Assembly: GCA_937934305.1 (NCBI GenBank)
Contig: CALHAG010000008.1
Span: 1 to 56,376, forward strand
Length of the DNA stretch: 56,376 nt
Direction: 5' to 3'
DNA from: Candidatus Caldarchaeum subterraneum
GTDB lineage: Archaea; Thermoproteota; Nitrososphaeria_A; Caldarchaeales; Caldarchaeaceae
In this document: piece after piece, positions 15,775 to 25,030 of the stretch
How the letters are laid out: every line of letters starts with the position of its first letter
Position numbering within the stretch: position 1 is the stretch's first letter
Notes under the pieces: model-generated
Database searches by the model: none
Told to the model about the DNA's origin: nothing
Seen by the model: the letters and a program-made list of their open reading frames with translations, nothing else
Position numbers and translations under genes: made by a program

Positions 15775-17688
15775 ATGTTGCCTTTGGCTCCGTGGCTTGC
15801 ATGGGTTATACCTTTTCTCGGCAGCCTCTTTGTCCCCGCTTTCTTCAAAGCCGGTAAACGTGTTGGAGAAGTTTACTCGGTTGCGGTGGCGTTTCTCGCC
15901 GCGGCGTTCAGCCTCTCCATGATTCCCGACGTGTATGGTGGAAAATATTCCCAAGTTATTCGAGTTCCGTGGATTCCTCTTGGCGGAGACCGGTTCATAG
16001 AGGCAAGCCTTCTAGTCGACCCGCTTAGCGTCCTGATGGCCTCGATAGCGACTGGCATAGGTTCTCTGATAGTGTTATACAGCGTCGGCTACATGGCTCA
16101 TGAGGAGGGGCTTCCGCGTTACTACTTCTACATGCTCTTCTTCATAGGCGGCATGACTCTTCTCGTGATGTCGGAGAACCTGTTGATGCTATACATTGGC
16201 TGGGAAATCGTCGGCCTCTGCAGCTACGGCCTCATCAGTTTCTATAACAAGAAGCCTGAGGCTAACCATGCGGGCATCAAAGCCTTTGTCACCACGAGGA
16301 TAGGTGATGCCTCGATGCTTGTAGGCATCTTGATTCTCTTCGCGTTGTTCGGCACCTTCAGCTACGGCCACCTAAGCGAGAGCATAGCCGAGGGCTTGAG
16401 AACAGGCGCGGTTTCCGCCAGCTTCCTAGTTATACCGTTGCTTCTGCTTTTCGGTGGGGCAGTGGGCAAGTCAGCCCAATTCCCGCTCCATGTATGGCTG
16501 CCCGATGCGATGGAGGGTCCAACGCCGGTCTCGGCTCTCATCCACGCCGCCACCATGGTTAAAGCCGGTGTCTACCTCGTCGCTAGAATGATTTACACGG
16601 TGATACCTTTTGAAGAGTTTCCGCCGGTGTTGTTTGCTGACTGGTATCTGGTTGTTGCAACGCTCGCGGGATTTACCGCTTTCTTCGCCGCGACGATGGG
16701 CCTCGTCTCCAACGACATCAAGAGAGTGATTGCATACTCGACGATAAGCCAGCTCGGCCTCATGCTCGCGGCCCTTGGCATGGGTTCGGAGACGGGATTG
16801 TTTGGTGGAACATTCCATCTCCTAAGCCACAGCATCTTCAAGGCTCTTCTCTTCCTGGCGGCTGGAGCAGTCATCCACGCTGTTCACACAAACAACCTCG
16901 ATGAAATGGGTGGGCTGAGGAAGAGTATGCCCATAACCTTCTGGACATCAACAGTCGGAATATTGTCTCTTTCGGGAGTGCCTTTATTCAGCGGCTTCTG
17001 GAGCAAGGACCTAGTCATAGAATCCTCGCTGCAGGCCCCTAACATCCCCGTCTACCTATTCATCACAGGCGCCTCCATACTCACAGTGGCTTACAGCCTC
17101 AGATGGCTCTACAAAGTCTTCCTCGCACCTCCAAGCAACGGCCACCACAACCATGTCCACGAAGCGCCAAAGGTGATGACAATACCGCTCATCATACTCG
17201 CGGCCCTGTCGGTTTTCATAGGCGTAACAGGCCCATTCTTCGAGGAAGAATTTCACCACTACCTCGGGCTACACGGCGAAATAGGGGTAAGCCTAACCAC
17301 CTACGCCTCCACCGCGGCCATCCTCGCCTTAGGCGGAGGCCTGGGCTACCTATACTACCTCGGCGGCGTCAGAGACCCTGCAGCTGTTAGACAATCAGGT
17401 TTAGGGGCGGGATTGCACAAATTGCTGGAAAACCGCTACTACATAGACGCCTTCTACTATAGAGTGTTTGTCAACGGCCTTGATAGGCTCGGCTCCATTA
17501 TCTACCGCTTCATAGAGGTCAAGGTGATAGACGGCTTCAACTACTTCCTCTCAAGAGCCACCGTGGCCTTTGTCCAAGTGTTCCGCAGCATCCAGACAGG
17601 CGAGAGCAACATCAACATCAGCGGCCTCATCCTCGGCCTTGCAATTCTACTGCTACTTCTCCTCAGAGTATTTTTCGGCGTCAGCTAA
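15775..17688 (+). CDS. nuoL: NuoL-type proton-pumping subunit of complex I
   Basis: This 637-residue membrane protein has about 14-16 membrane helices. It carries the antiporter-like signature of NuoL: WEIVGLCSYGLISFY, then FPLHVWLPDAMEGPTPVSAL, then LLSHSIFKALLFLAAG. The long C-terminus includes the region for the lateral helix that distinguishes NuoL from NuoM and NuoN. It is part of the membrane arm of an NADH-, ferredoxin- or F420H2-type dehydrogenase. I chose the ATG at 15775 over an upstream TTG (15760) because the box TAAAATTATT (15741-15750) is 28 bases before it. The gene overlaps the convergent neighbour by 8 bases. Confidence 0.95.
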   Translation: MLPLAPWLAWVIPFLGSLFVPAFFKAGKRVGEVYSVAVAFLAAAFSLSMIPDVYGGKYSQVIRVPWIPLGGDRFIEASLLVDPLSVLMASIATGIGSLIVLYSVGYMAHEEGLPRYYFYMLFFIGGMTLLVMSENLLMLYIGWEIVGLCSYGLISFYNKKPEANHAGIKAFVTTRIGDASMLVGILILFALFGTFSYGHLSESIAEGLRTGAVSASFLVIPLLLLFGGAVGKSAQFPLHVWLPDAMEGPTPVSALIHAATMVKAGVYLVARMIYTVIPFEEFPPVLFADWYLVVATLAGFTAFFAATMGLVSNDIKRVIAYSTISQLGLMLAALGMGSETGLFGGTFHLLSHSIFKALLFLAAGAVIHAVHTNNLDEMGGLRKSMPITFWTSTVGILSLSGVPLFSGFWSKDLVIESSLQAPNIPVYLFITGASILTVAYSLRWLYKVFLAPPSNGHHNHVHEAPKVMTIPLIILAALSVFIGVTGPFFEEEFHHYLGLHGEIGVSLTTYASTAAILALGGGLGYLYYLGGVRDPAAVRQSGLGAGLHKLLENRYYIDAFYYRVFVNGLDRLGSIIYRFIEVKVIDGFNYFLSRATVAFVQVFRSIQTGESNINISGLILGLAILLLLLLRVFFGVS

Positions 17689-19018
17689 GAGCCTTGATTA
17701 AGAAGACGCATTTCTTGCCTCCCTTACCGCTGCACTCCATCTCCGAAACATCTACACCAGTCTTTAAAACGGCCTTGGCGGCTCCAACTAATATCGGTGA
17801 AAAAGTTTCCTGACAGTGTTGCTGGTTCTCGATGGTGTCCAACTCGCCGCATACGGGGCAGCTCTTCACCTCCACCACAAAAATCTTGGATGATTTCTTC
17901 TTAACATCCGCCTTCAACCCAAGCTGCTCCCGCAACATTTTAGCCAACAGAGTGTCAAATGAGATGCTCTCCATGTAGGACCGGGAGTATGAGTAGAGCC
18001 GTGCATAGAGCTGCCGCAGGTAGCTAAGGGCTTGGCCAAGTTGCAAATCTTTGTCGTGGTTTAGATAATCTGTTGTCGTCTCGGCTAACTCCTCAAACGC
18101 AGCCGTGAAAACAACAGCAAGCTTCTGGCCATAGTTGTCCACTTTTTCGTTGAGAAACGACCTGTCAACAGGAATTGTTACAAACTTGACCACACCCATG
18201 TCATATAGGATTCCGAGACTCTTTAACACGTCATCCAACTCGTCCCAGAATGCTTCCCCAACCCAGCTGAGGCTCCAGCCCGAAACCTCTCTCAACAAAA
18301 AATAGTGATTCAAAGATATTTTACCAGCATGTTTACCTGTGAAAACAACTTTAACCTCCTCCCCCGATATAAGCAACTGCCTTATCCTCGATAGAGCGGA
18401 TTCAGGAGTCTGCACCTCAGGCCTTACCAATAGTTTACCGTCATCAATCACATATGAGACTGGTTTTAGATTGTGTCTATCATCCGAGAGCCTTATGGGT
18501 GTAAAAAATGTTTCATAGCCGGATTGTTTCCTTTCTACACTCAGCTCAAGAGCTCCATCGACTATGGCGAGGAGTTTCCTCTCAAAGTCTGTGAAAGTAT
18601 GCTTAGGTATGATGAAGAATTCGAGATGCCCGTTTCTCCTAATCTCGTCGAGCCAGAAATTAATCATTCTCAGAACGTTTTCTTCTCCGTGTTTGACCAA
18701 GATGTCGGGGAGATAGAGATGTAGGAGAATCATCGGTTGATGAGTTTTCCTAACGGTGTTCACCTGAATGGAGAGGGACTGGAGATTGTCAACCTCCACG
18801 TGAAGAAACATCCTGCTCTCAGAGGAACCGCGTGGGGAAATAATTTCCATGATAGGCATTTTCGCGAACAATGCTTGTATGAAGTTTCTTCCCTCGGCGA
18901 AGCTCTCATCCAGCACGAGGACAGCACTGCCTCCGGTAAACTTCACTATCTCGTCGAATTCTTTGTTGCCGGTCTTGAACCGCTCCCCTGCTGCGGGACG
19001 CGGTCTCTCACCGCTCAA
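17681..19018 (-). CDS. KaiC-like protein without a P-loop, with C-terminal V4R-like domain
   Basis: This 445-residue protein starts at TTG. The first about 200 residues follow the RecA/KaiC layout, ending in a segment like KaiC proteins (IVDGALELSVERKQSG). The P-loop position reads VLDESFAEGRNF (about residues 35-46) instead of GxxxxGKT, so ATP binding is unlikely. A middle region I do not recognise follows. The last about 110 residues look like a V4R domain: C387-x2-C390, H401, C402, and the closing MECSGKGGKKCVFLI with C429 and C437. V4R domains bind small molecules or metals in regulators. It sits on the opposite strand between nuoL and nuoM. Confidence 0.65.
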   Translation of the reverse strand: MSGERPRPAAGERFKTGNKEFDEIVKFTGGSAVLVLDESFAEGRNFIQALFAKMPIMEIISPRGSSESRMFLHVEVDNLQSLSIQVNTVRKTHQPMILLHLYLPDILVKHGEENVLRMINFWLDEIRRNGHLEFFIIPKHTFTDFERKLLAIVDGALELSVERKQSGYETFFTPIRLSDDRHNLKPVSYVIDDGKLLVRPEVQTPESALSRIRQLLISGEEVKVVFTGKHAGKISLNHYFLLREVSGWSLSWVGEAFWDELDDVLKSLGILYDMGVVKFVTIPVDRSFLNEKVDNYGQKLAVVFTAAFEELAETTTDYLNHDKDLQLGQALSYLRQLYARLYSYSRSYMESISFDTLLAKMLREQLGLKADVKKKSSKIFVVEVKSCPVCGELDTIENQQHCQETFSPILVGAAKAVLKTGVDVSEMECSGKGGKKCVFLIKALS

Positions 19019-19185
19019 GTCTCTAAATTATAATGGGTAATACTATCCTAATAAGCGTGTGGATGATGCTATGAACGTCCATTCGACTTCTATGGCTGCA
19101 GTATGGCGTAACTCGGAAACGGTGCATATGTTTGGCCATGGATGGGGATTGGCTTAGCATTATATTGTAGTTTTTGGCTGGATGG

Positions 19186-20676
19186 ATGATGCTGCCCGGT
19201 ACACAGCTTGATATTCCCCTTCTATCGCTCGCGGTCTTCCTCCCCATCGCCATGACCCCGTTCGTGTATCTGGTGGGTAGAGTGGTTTCTTGGCGGGCAG
19301 CCTACCTCTTCTCCTCAGTTGTTCTCTTTATCCCGTTGGCTGTTTTCCTCAGCCTCACCCCCATGGTTTTAAACGGCGTCGGTTTCCATGAGGAGTATGA
19401 GTGGGTGCCGTTTCTCGGCCTCAGCGTGGGACTGGTGCTCGACAGCCTCAGCTACCCATTCATCCTCCTAATAACTCTCGTCGGATTCCTTGCGACAGTT
19501 TACTCAGGAAAGTATATGGAGAAAGAACACGGCTTGACATCCTACTTCACGCTTTTGACGCTATTTGTCGGCGGGATGATCGGCGTCGTCCTTGTCTCGA
19601 ACCTCTTCCTCTTCTACATCTTCTGGGAGCTAATGCTCATCCCATCATATGCGTTGATAGCGTACTGGGGCACCGGTAACCCGAGACTGATTGGCTTCAA
19701 ATATTTCATCTTTACACACGCGGGTGCTCTATCACTTCTCATCGGCATAGCTTGGCTCGCCGCTGTATTCGGCGACCTGAACATCTTCTCCCTCTCCGAA
19801 AAAGCTATGCTGGCCTCTGAGACACTACGCCCTATTCTCACATCCATAGCTGTGCTAATTTTCATAGGAGCGGCCGTTAAGATGGCTGTTTTCCCCTTCC
19901 ACACGTGGCTGCCCGACGCCCACGCAGAGGCACCCACACCCATTAGCGTCCTACTGAGCGGAGTGATGATTAAGACAGGTGTCTACGCAGTCGCTAGACT
20001 AGTCCTCGGAATAATGCCTTTCACAATGATGGACCTAAGGCTGCCCATAGCTATCTTAGCGCTTGTCAGCATGGTTTGGGGCGGGGTTATGGCGCTTGTG
20101 CAGACAGATGTGAAAAGGCTGCTCGCCTACAGCAGCATCAGCCAGATAGGCTACATCGTCTTCGGGCTTGCGGCGGCGAACCTCGCTGGTGTACAGGGAG
20201 CCTTGTTCCACGTACTCAACCACGGCTTCGCCAAAAGCCTCCTCTTCATGGCCGCGGGCGTGCTCATCCACGAGGTGCATGAAAGAGACATCCGCAAACT
20301 AGGCGGCCTCGGCTCAAAAATGCCCCTCACCACGGTAGCTATGCTGGTCGGCGGCCTCTCAATAGCCGGCACCCCTCCGCTGGGCGGGTTCATGAGCGAA
20401 TGGATGATATTCGCGGGAGGAGTTGAGGCTGGGTGGATCATATCCGTCGCTGTGGCTGTGTTCGCCACCGCCATCACAGCGGGATACTATCTAAGAATGG
20501 TGAGAGCTGTTTTCTTTGGTGAAGGGAGAGTAGAGGGAAGAGACCCGGGCGTGATGATGGCCGCACCCATGTCCCCTCTGCTGGCTCTCGTCATCGTGTT
20601 AGGTTTCCTCGCTTCGCCCATTCTCACAGTGATAGGAGAGAGCGCCGCGGCCCTTGTCTTAAACGTGTTGGCTTAA
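19186..20676 (+). CDS. nuoM: NuoM-type proton-pumping subunit of complex I
   Basis: This protein of about 496 residues has roughly 14 membrane helices and the NuoM pattern: FYIFWELMLIPSYALIAYWG, then FPFHTWLPDAHAEAPTPISVL, then LFHVLNHGFAKSLLFMAAG. The key lysines and glutamates of the antiporter fold are present. A longer start (TTG, 19174) exists, but the TATA-like box ATTATATT at 19159-19166 is 26 bases before the ATG at 19186. nuoL is upstream on the same strand but separated by an opposite-strand gene and 1.5 kb, so nuoM has its own promoter. Confidence 0.95.
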   Translation: MMLPGTQLDIPLLSLAVFLPIAMTPFVYLVGRVVSWRAAYLFSSVVLFIPLAVFLSLTPMVLNGVGFHEEYEWVPFLGLSVGLVLDSLSYPFILLITLVGFLATVYSGKYMEKEHGLTSYFTLLTLFVGGMIGVVLVSNLFLFYIFWELMLIPSYALIAYWGTGNPRLIGFKYFIFTHAGALSLLIGIAWLAAVFGDLNIFSLSEKAMLASETLRPILTSIAVLIFIGAAVKMAVFPFHTWLPDAHAEAPTPISVLLSGVMIKTGVYAVARLVLGIMPFTMMDLRLPIAILALVSMVWGGVMALVQTDVKRLLAYSSISQIGYIVFGLAAANLAGVQGALFHVLNHGFAKSLLFMAAGVLIHEVHERDIRKLGGLGSKMPLTTVAMLVGGLSIAGTPPLGGFMSEWMIFAGGVEAGWIISVAVAVFATAITAGYYLRMVRAVFFGEGRVEGRDPGVMMAAPMSPLLALVIVLGFLASPILTVIGESAAALVLNVLA

Positions 20677-20677
20677 T

Positions 20678-21406
20678 CTACTGCTCACTCTTTAACAGGG
20701 GTAGCTGCCTACTTCTCTTTTTCTCCTGACCCGGATTGGGTATGAGCAACGCTGTGTCGATTTTCTCAAACAGTTCGGGAAAGTTTTCTCTAAAATAGAG
20801 TCTGACAACGTAAACGGTTATGCCCATGCCGACTATTCCTGACAATATCATGGCCCATCGTGGGTAGAAAAGCGACTCCGTCAAGAAAGAGGAGACCGCT
20901 ATCCAGAGGGCCGGTGTCAATATGATGAAAAGGGCTACAACCGCTTTTGTCACAAGCATCTTGTCGGCAAGAATTCTCGCTATCGCGGCGGAGAATCCCT
21001 CCTGTGTTTCAAGCTCGGAGACGAGGTCGGGTGAGATGTTGTAGAAGGTTTTGCCTATGTTTTCGAAGAGCTGTGGAGTGGTGGCCGCGAAAAGGTCGGG
21101 CCTCAGCAAAGCCCTTCTCACACCGTCTCGTGCAACGAGGTAGATGTTGTCGCCTTCTATAAACAGTCTAAGGCCCCTCCTTTTAGCAAACCTCTCTATT
21201 TTTCCAAGGTTCTCTGCGGCTGTGATGCCCGGTATAGGGGTTTTGAGAGCCATTCCCAGCAGCGGCGGTGTGGCTGGGATGTATCTATTTACAACAAATG
21301 CACCGTCCCTGAACTCGGGCATCTTCTCCATCATCACAGCCTCGGGAACACCTTTGCCAAGCTGCTCCGACACGTGTTTGAAAGCTTTAGAGAAGGCCTC
21401 CGACAT
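20678..21406 (-). CDS. Membrane protein of unknown function at the end of the peptide-transporter operon
   Basis: This is a 242-residue protein. About 150 soluble residues are followed by two membrane segments (around 155-180 and 185-205) and a basic tail (KKRSRQLPLLK). I do not recognise a family. It lies 24 bases after oppF on the same strand, so it is probably co-transcribed with the peptide transporter. It may be a regulator or partner of that system. Its 3' end lies one base from the convergent nuoM. Confidence 0.6.
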   Translation of the reverse strand: MSEAFSKAFKHVSEQLGKGVPEAVMMEKMPEFRDGAFVVNRYIPATPPLLGMALKTPIPGITAAENLGKIERFAKRRGLRLFIEGDNIYLVARDGVRRALLRPDLFAATTPQLFENIGKTFYNISPDLVSELETQEGFSAAIARILADKMLVTKAVVALFIILTPALWIAVSSFLTESLFYPRWAMILSGIVGMGITVYVVRLYFRENFPELFEKIDTALLIPNPGQEKKRSRQLPLLKSEQ

Positions 21407-21430
21407 GTTTACTCAACACATGTCCATCGT

Positions 21431-22426
21431 CTATTTAATCGTGACTTTCTCCTCGTGCAGAAAACATGCGGAAAACCTCTCAACCCCCACACGATACATC
21501 GGCGGCTCCAGGACGTCGCATTTCCCCTGCATGAAGAATGGGCAGCGTGGATGAAAACGGCAGCCCTTAGGTGGGTTGACAAGACTCGGCGGCTGACCGG
21601 GTGGAATCTTCCTCATCACAAACCTGTTAGAGGGGTCGGGGTCGGGTATAGCATCTATAAGAGCCTGAGTGTAGGGGTGGAGAGGCTCTGATAGAACAGC
21701 CTTGGTGGGACCCGTCTCCACAATTCGTCCAGCATACATAATAGCTATCCTATCAGAGAAATATTTTGCTGTGGCGAGGTCGTGTGTGATGTAGAGGAAG
21801 GAGACGCCATGCTTCTTCTGTATTTCTCTAAACAGTAGAAGTATCTCAACTCTGATGGATGCATCAAGCATCGAAACAGGTTCATCGGTCACGACGAACT
21901 CGGGCTTCGTGATAATCGCTCTCGCTATAGCCACCCTCTGTCTCTGTCCACCGCTGAGCATGTGGGGATACTTCGAGGCAAAGAACTCCGCCGGGTTAAG
22001 CTTCACCTCCTCCAAAGCCTTCAAAACCATCTCTCGCCTCTCCTCTTTGCTTCCTATTTTGTTGACGACAAGCGGCTCCTCCACGATTCTGTAAACGGTG
22101 AAGGAAGGGTTGAGGCTGGCGTACGGGTCCTGAAAAACCACTCCCATTCTTCTCCTCATGAGCTTAAGTTCCCTTTCACTCAGAATCGTCAAGTCTGTTC
22201 CATCGAAGAAGATTTTGCCAGATTTTGGCTTAACCAGCCCGAGCAGGGCTCTGCCCAACGTTGTTTTTCCGCAGCCACTTTCACCCACCAGCGCCACAGT
22301 TTCCTTGCGGCCAATTGATAAGTTGACGCCGTCAACCGCCTTCACCTCTCCCACGGTGCCAAAGAATTTCCTCACTGGGAAGTATATCCTCAGCTCCTCT
22401 GTCCTAACCAGGGACTCTGTGGTCAT
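21431..22426 (-). CDS. Peptide ABC transporter ATPase, OppF/DppF type
   Basis: This 331-residue ABC ATPase has Walker A GESGCGKTT, signature LSGGQRQR and a Walker B ending VTDEP. The C-terminal extension has CRFHPRCPF and further cysteines, the conserved four-cysteine tail of Opp/Dpp ATPases that in some members holds an iron-sulfur cluster. It pairs with the OppD subunit encoded just upstream (3-base gap) to power import of peptides or related compounds. Confidence 0.95.
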   Translation of the reverse strand: MTTESLVRTEELRIYFPVRKFFGTVGEVKAVDGVNLSIGRKETVALVGESGCGKTTLGRALLGLVKPKSGKIFFDGTDLTILSERELKLMRRRMGVVFQDPYASLNPSFTVYRIVEEPLVVNKIGSKEERREMVLKALEEVKLNPAEFFASKYPHMLSGGQRQRVAIARAIITKPEFVVTDEPVSMLDASIRVEILLLFREIQKKHGVSFLYITHDLATAKYFSDRIAIMYAGRIVETGPTKAVLSEPLHPYTQALIDAIPDPDPSNRFVMRKIPPGQPPSLVNPPKGCRFHPRCPFFMQGKCDVLEPPMYRVGVERFSACFLHEEKVTIK

Positions 22427-22429
22427 TTT

Positions 22430-23413
22430 CTATTTTTCCTCCAGTAACCAACACGCGGCCCAGTGTTCGCCGTCTGCCTTGAACATGGGAGGTGTAGAGA
22501 CATCGCACTTTCCCTTTATGACGTATGGACATCTTGGATGGAAGCGGCAGCCAATAGGGGGTTCTATTGGGTCTGGTGGAGAGCCGCGTATGAATGTCGG
22601 CTCTTTATCTTGTCTAAGAAAAGGTACACTGTTTATCAAAAGCTCGGTGTAGGGATGTCTCGGTTTAGGATACAGTTCATCAGAGGGGCCAAGCTCAGCC
22701 ATCAGCCCACCATACATTACCGCAACCCTGTCAGCCAGCTCGCTCGCCAAAGCAAGATCATGTGTGATGAAGATGTATGTCAAGCCAAGCTCCTTCTTCA
22801 ATTTCTTCAAAAGATTCATCACGTTAGCTTGCGTCATTACATCGAGTGCCGAGGTCGGCTCATCCAGTATCAAAAGCTTAGGGTTGGTGATAAGGGCCAT
22901 AGCGATGAGGGCTCTTTGCTTCATGCCGCCGCTAAGCTCGAAAGGGTATCTTTGAGCCACTGATCTCTCCAGCCCCACGAGTTCAAGAGCATCCTCCGCC
23001 TTCTTGTAAGCTTCTTCCCTCGGCACCCCTAGATTGACAATAAGTGGCTCAGCCACTTGAAATCCAACCCTCAAAACAGGGTTAAAAGAATTCATCGCTC
23101 CCTGGAACACCATCGATATACCGCCCACCCGCACCCTTTTCCTAAACTCTTCATCATCTAGATTCATAAGCTCCATTTTCTCGAAAATTATTGAACCTCT
23201 GTATGCTGCCACATTTCTGGGAAGAAGCCTGATTATGGCCAGTGCTGTGGAGGATTTTCCTGAACCGCTTTCACCCACGAGGGCAAGCGTTTCTCCATGC
23301 CTTACCGAAAAAGAGACTCCGTCAACAGCTCTCACTATCCCGCGGGAGGTAGTGAAATGGAGGACTAGGTTTTTAACCGATAATAGAGCGTCATTAGGCT
23401 CAATATCATCCAT
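22430..23413 (-). CDS. Peptide ABC transporter ATPase, OppD/DppD type
   Basis: This 327-residue ATPase has Walker A GESGSGKSS, signature LSGGMKQR, Walker B LLILDEPTSALD and the same cysteine-rich Opp/Dpp C-terminus (CRFHPRCPYVIKGKC). The SGGMKQR form is typical of OppD. It follows the 64-residue membrane protein by 6 bases and precedes OppF by 3 bases. The two ATPases would form the nucleotide-binding heterodimer. Confidence 0.95.
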   Translation of the reverse strand: MDDIEPNDALLSVKNLVLHFTTSRGIVRAVDGVSFSVRHGETLALVGESGSGKSSTALAIIRLLPRNVAAYRGSIIFEKMELMNLDDEEFRKRVRVGGISMVFQGAMNSFNPVLRVGFQVAEPLIVNLGVPREEAYKKAEDALELVGLERSVAQRYPFELSGGMKQRALIAMALITNPKLLILDEPTSALDVMTQANVMNLLKKLKKELGLTYIFITHDLALASELADRVAVMYGGLMAELGPSDELYPKPRHPYTELLINSVPFLRQDKEPTFIRGSPPDPIEPPIGCRFHPRCPYVIKGKCDVSTPPMFKADGEHWAACWLLEEK

Positions 23414-23419
23414 GTAAAA

Positions 23420-23614
23420 TCACTCCTTGGTTCTGTGAATCATAAAGATGCCGTGAAGCCCTATCGCAAAGCCTGCCAGCGATGCTGCATAGGTTACGAA
23501 GCTGATGAGCAAATCCTTCTCAAGGAACCCGATAACCATGAAAAACGCTACGGCAACCGCAATCACCATCATCAAGCCGCCGACCAACACCTCGATGTAC
23601 TCGTTGTTTAGCAA
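23420..23614 (-). CDS. Small two-helix membrane protein within the peptide-transporter operon
   Basis: This 64-residue protein has two hydrophobic segments (about 10-29 and 36-57) and a short charged C-terminus. It fits exactly between the OppC and OppD genes with 6-base gaps on both sides, which makes a real gene likely. I do not know a named family. A small accessory subunit of the transporter is the natural guess, but this is inference from position. Confidence 0.7.
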   Translation of the reverse strand: MLNNEYIEVLVGGLMMVIAVAVAFFMVIGFLEKDLLISFVTYAASLAGFAIGLHGIFMIHRTKE

Positions 23615-23620
23615 ATTATC

Positions 23621-25030
23621 TCACACCTCTCTAAGCCGCGGGTTAAATATCTTGTCCAACGTCAGACCGACGAGTGCAAAACTCAGTGATGTTATCAGCA
23701 GTAAAAACGCTGGCTGTAGTGTCCAGTAGTAGAGACCCTTGAATAAGGCGCCGCCGTAGAAAGAGTCCTCTATGACCTTGCCCCATGTAGGTGTCCGTGG
23801 ATCACCTATGCCCAATATTGCTAAGGCCGCCTCTAGGAACACAAAGTCTGCAACAGAGTAGACTATTGCCGGTATCATGGTGGGTATTACCCTAGGCACT
23901 AGATGTAGGAGGATTATTCTCGGAGCGCCAGCTCCGAAGGCTTTAGCCGCCTCGATGTATTGTGACTCTTTGAGCTGTAGAAAAACAGCTCTGTAGTTTT
24001 TCACACCGGGTCCGAAAGAGAGTAGAATTATCACGACGAGAAGTATGGTCCAGATATCGATTTTATACAATGTTGAGACCATTATCAGTGTTGGGAGGAA
24101 AGGCAGCACGATGAAGACCTCGGTGACGCGTTGGATAAAGTTGTCAACAACTCCGCCGAACCAGGCGCTGACAGCACCTATAGCCATTTGAATCAAGGCT
24201 ATAGAGACCGAGGCTATGAGGCCGAAGGTGAGAGCTATCGGTGTACCCCAGAGGAGCGCTATCCCGATATCGCGTCGCAGGTGGTCGGTTCCAGCCCAGC
24301 CGTAAACCTTTCCATAAACAACTAGCTTTAGGTCAAAGTCGCTCTGCGGGTCTAGGAGAAGCCCCTCAACAGACAGCCTGTAAACACCCTTCATCACGGT
24401 GACCGTGTCTCTTTCAAGAATAGATCGGTCCTCCACGGCGAATAATGAGACAGTTGGAGTTAGTTCATAGGATGGTCTCTGGCCAAACTTGTTTACCAGC
24501 CTCTCAACCTCTCTGGAAGCTAGGGACGCGTCCACGCTCAGGTAGTAGGCGCCGTCGGAACCTGGATTGAATTTCCGAAGCTCGATCTCTGTACCATCAG
24601 GTTTTATCCATGTCATCGTTATCTGGGGAGCTGATTTGTTATATCTCACGGTGTAGAATATGTTGATCTCGGAAGGGATATCGTCGTAGTCGAACGCGAA
24701 GGACATCTCTATTCTGAGGACCTTTATTGTTTCGCCCGCTGGGACGATAACCTTGTTGACCCCTAGCTCTGGTTTTGATGAATCCTTGATGATGGTCTCC
24801 GGCAGCCTTTTTTGAAGTATGTAAGAGTACCAGGTTGGGTATGCGTTTCTAGGCGCCTCTATCCATGTCTGTTCTCCAGCCCTCCACAGCCTAACAGCTT
24901 CGTCATAAGGTATAGCCGCGACTGTGTATATTGATATTCCCACGAGCATCAAGATAATGGCTGCACCGATTAGGGCTGATTTGTAGGATGCGACAGACTT
25001 TAGGCCCTCAGCTATGATCGACGACATCAT
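23621..25030 (-). CDS. Peptide ABC transporter permease, OppC/DppC type, with a large outer domain
   Basis: This 469-residue permease is much longer than the usual 280-300. One membrane helix near residue 20-40 is followed by about 190 residues of predicted soluble, strand-rich sequence outside the membrane. The standard BPD_transp_1 core follows, with the EAA loop EAAKAFGAGAPRIILLHLVP that contacts the ATPases. The inserted domain may dock the large binding protein encoded upstream. The start overlaps the end of oppB by 4 bases. Confidence 0.93.
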   Translation of the reverse strand: MMSSIIAEGLKSVASYKSALIGAAIILMLVGISIYTVAAIPYDEAVRLWRAGEQTWIEAPRNAYPTWYSYILQKRLPETIIKDSSKPELGVNKVIVPAGETIKVLRIEMSFAFDYDDIPSEINIFYTVRYNKSAPQITMTWIKPDGTEIELRKFNPGSDGAYYLSVDASLASREVERLVNKFGQRPSYELTPTVSLFAVEDRSILERDTVTVMKGVYRLSVEGLLLDPQSDFDLKLVVYGKVYGWAGTDHLRRDIGIALLWGTPIALTFGLIASVSIALIQMAIGAVSAWFGGVVDNFIQRVTEVFIVLPFLPTLIMVSTLYKIDIWTILLVVIILLSFGPGVKNYRAVFLQLKESQYIEAAKAFGAGAPRIILLHLVPRVIPTMIPAIVYSVADFVFLEAALAILGIGDPRTPTWGKVIEDSFYGGALFKGLYYWTLQPAFLLLITSLSFALVGLTLDKIFNPRLREV

